From: Postechiella marina
Lineage (GTDB): Bacteria; Bacteroidota; Bacteroidia; Flavobacteriales; Flavobacteriaceae
Length of the DNA stretch: 64,000 nt
Direction: 5' to 3'
NCBI RefSeq assembly: GCF_039538365.1
Contig: NZ_BAABCA010000006.1
Location: forward strand, 124,001 to 188,000
Shown: piece by piece, positions 63,750-64,000 of the stretch
How the letters are laid out: every line of letters begins with the position of its first letter
Numbering within the stretch: position 1 is the first letter of the stretch
Translations under genes and position numbers: made by a program
Notes under the pieces: model-generated
The model's database searches: none
The model's input: only the letters and a program-made list of their open reading frames with translations
Told to the model about the DNA's origin: nothing

Positions 63750-64000
63750 ATGAAACCCTTCTTTAAAAAAACAAGACATGCCCTAGCCTTGCTAGTTCTA
63801 GCCTTTTCAATTACCAATTATTCTTTTTCTCAAAACTCAGAGATAACCATTAAAGGAGAATTAAAAAAGTGGCACAAAGTAACTTTAGAATTGCAAGGCC
63901 CAGAAACATCAGAAAACGCAAAAGATAATCCATTTTTAAACTATAAGTTAGATGTTACTTTTAAGCATAAAACTTCTGGAAAAACGTATACTATTCCAGG
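63750..64000 (+). CDS. DUF5060-containing secreted protein, N-terminal part only
   Basis: An ATG at 63750 opens a frame that runs off the window end (about 83 residues visible). A signal peptide (LALLVLAFSITNYSFSQ) is followed by ITIKGELKKWHKVTLELQGPETSEN, NPFLNYKLDVTF and SGKTYTIPG. This pattern matches DUF5060, an N-terminal domain of agarase-like and other glycoside hydrolases in marine bacteria. The catalytic part lies outside the window, so the family and substrate are open. Confidence 0.75.
   Translation, partial: MKPFFKKTRHALALLVLAFSITNYSFSQNSEITIKGELKKWHKVTLELQGPETSENAKDNPFLNYKLDVTFKHKTSGKTYTIP

Noticed and set aside
1..64000. CRISPR arrays, tRNA and rRNA genes, transposases, phage genes
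   Set aside because: None seen: no short direct repeats with regular spacers, no tRNA cloverleaf and no mobile-element enzyme among the genes.

Overview
The window is AT-rich DNA from a marine Bacteroidota, most likely a Flavobacteriaceae-type degrader of algal polysaccharides. The evidence is the SusC/SusD pairs, lipoprotein signal peptides, FecI/FecR regulation, Bacteroidota-type promoters (TTTG, about 20 nt, TAnnTTTG) and five Cys-type sulfatases. I see no rRNA, tRNA, CRISPR array, transposase or integrase. Assignments come from reading motifs and family resemblance by eye; nothing was searched or computed.

Region 1 (1-8495, + strand) is the distal part of a laminarin-type polysaccharide utilization locus (PUL): SusC end, SusD, a surface glycan-binding lipoprotein with tandem modules, a PKD-GH16 lipoprotein, a GH3 beta-glucosidase and a second GH16. 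Region 2 (8783-11967) is a compact four-gene signalling operon: coiled-coil protein, longin/roadblock-like protein, Rab/Ras-like small GTPase, and a cytosolic histidine kinase whose receiver domain has lost its phospho-acceptor. Region 3 (12028-19962) holds a repeat-rich coiled-coil protein, an alpha/beta-hydrolase esterase, two sulfatases and two tandem AraC regulators.

Region 4 (20132-29419) is a cassette of families best known from Planctomycetes (PSCyt1/DUF1549/DUF1553, DUF1501, an NHL-like propeller protein, DUF2231 plus cytochrome c) followed by a sulfatase. Region 5 (29625-42094) is a catabolic block. On the minus strand, an LgoD-like dehydrogenase, KDG kinase, KDPG aldolase, altronate dehydratase, tagaturonate reductase, a fuconolactonase-like lactonase and an L-fucose-dehydrogenase-like SDR are followed, after a terminator, by FucP, a RhaM-like mutarotase and a GH28 hydrolase. 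Together these encode a complete route from L-galactose to pyruvate and glyceraldehyde-3-phosphate. A divergent LacI regulator has two near-identical 18-bp operators in the shared intergenic region.

Region 6 (42393-53589) has an AraC regulator, a zinc alcohol dehydrogenase, GH2, an esterase, two sulfatases, a GH16 of the agarase/porphyranase/carrageenase type and a GntP permease. With region 5 this suggests use of a sulfated red-algal galactan containing L-galactose, such as porphyran. Region 7 (54103-64000) is a FecI/FecR-controlled SusCD system followed by a large cytochrome-c-bearing dehydrogenase-like lipoprotein and the start of a DUF5060 protein.

The main discoveries proposed are the L-galactose module with its operators, the small-GTPase/pseudo-receiver kinase operon, and the planctomycete-type redox cassette inside a sulfatase-rich PUL.
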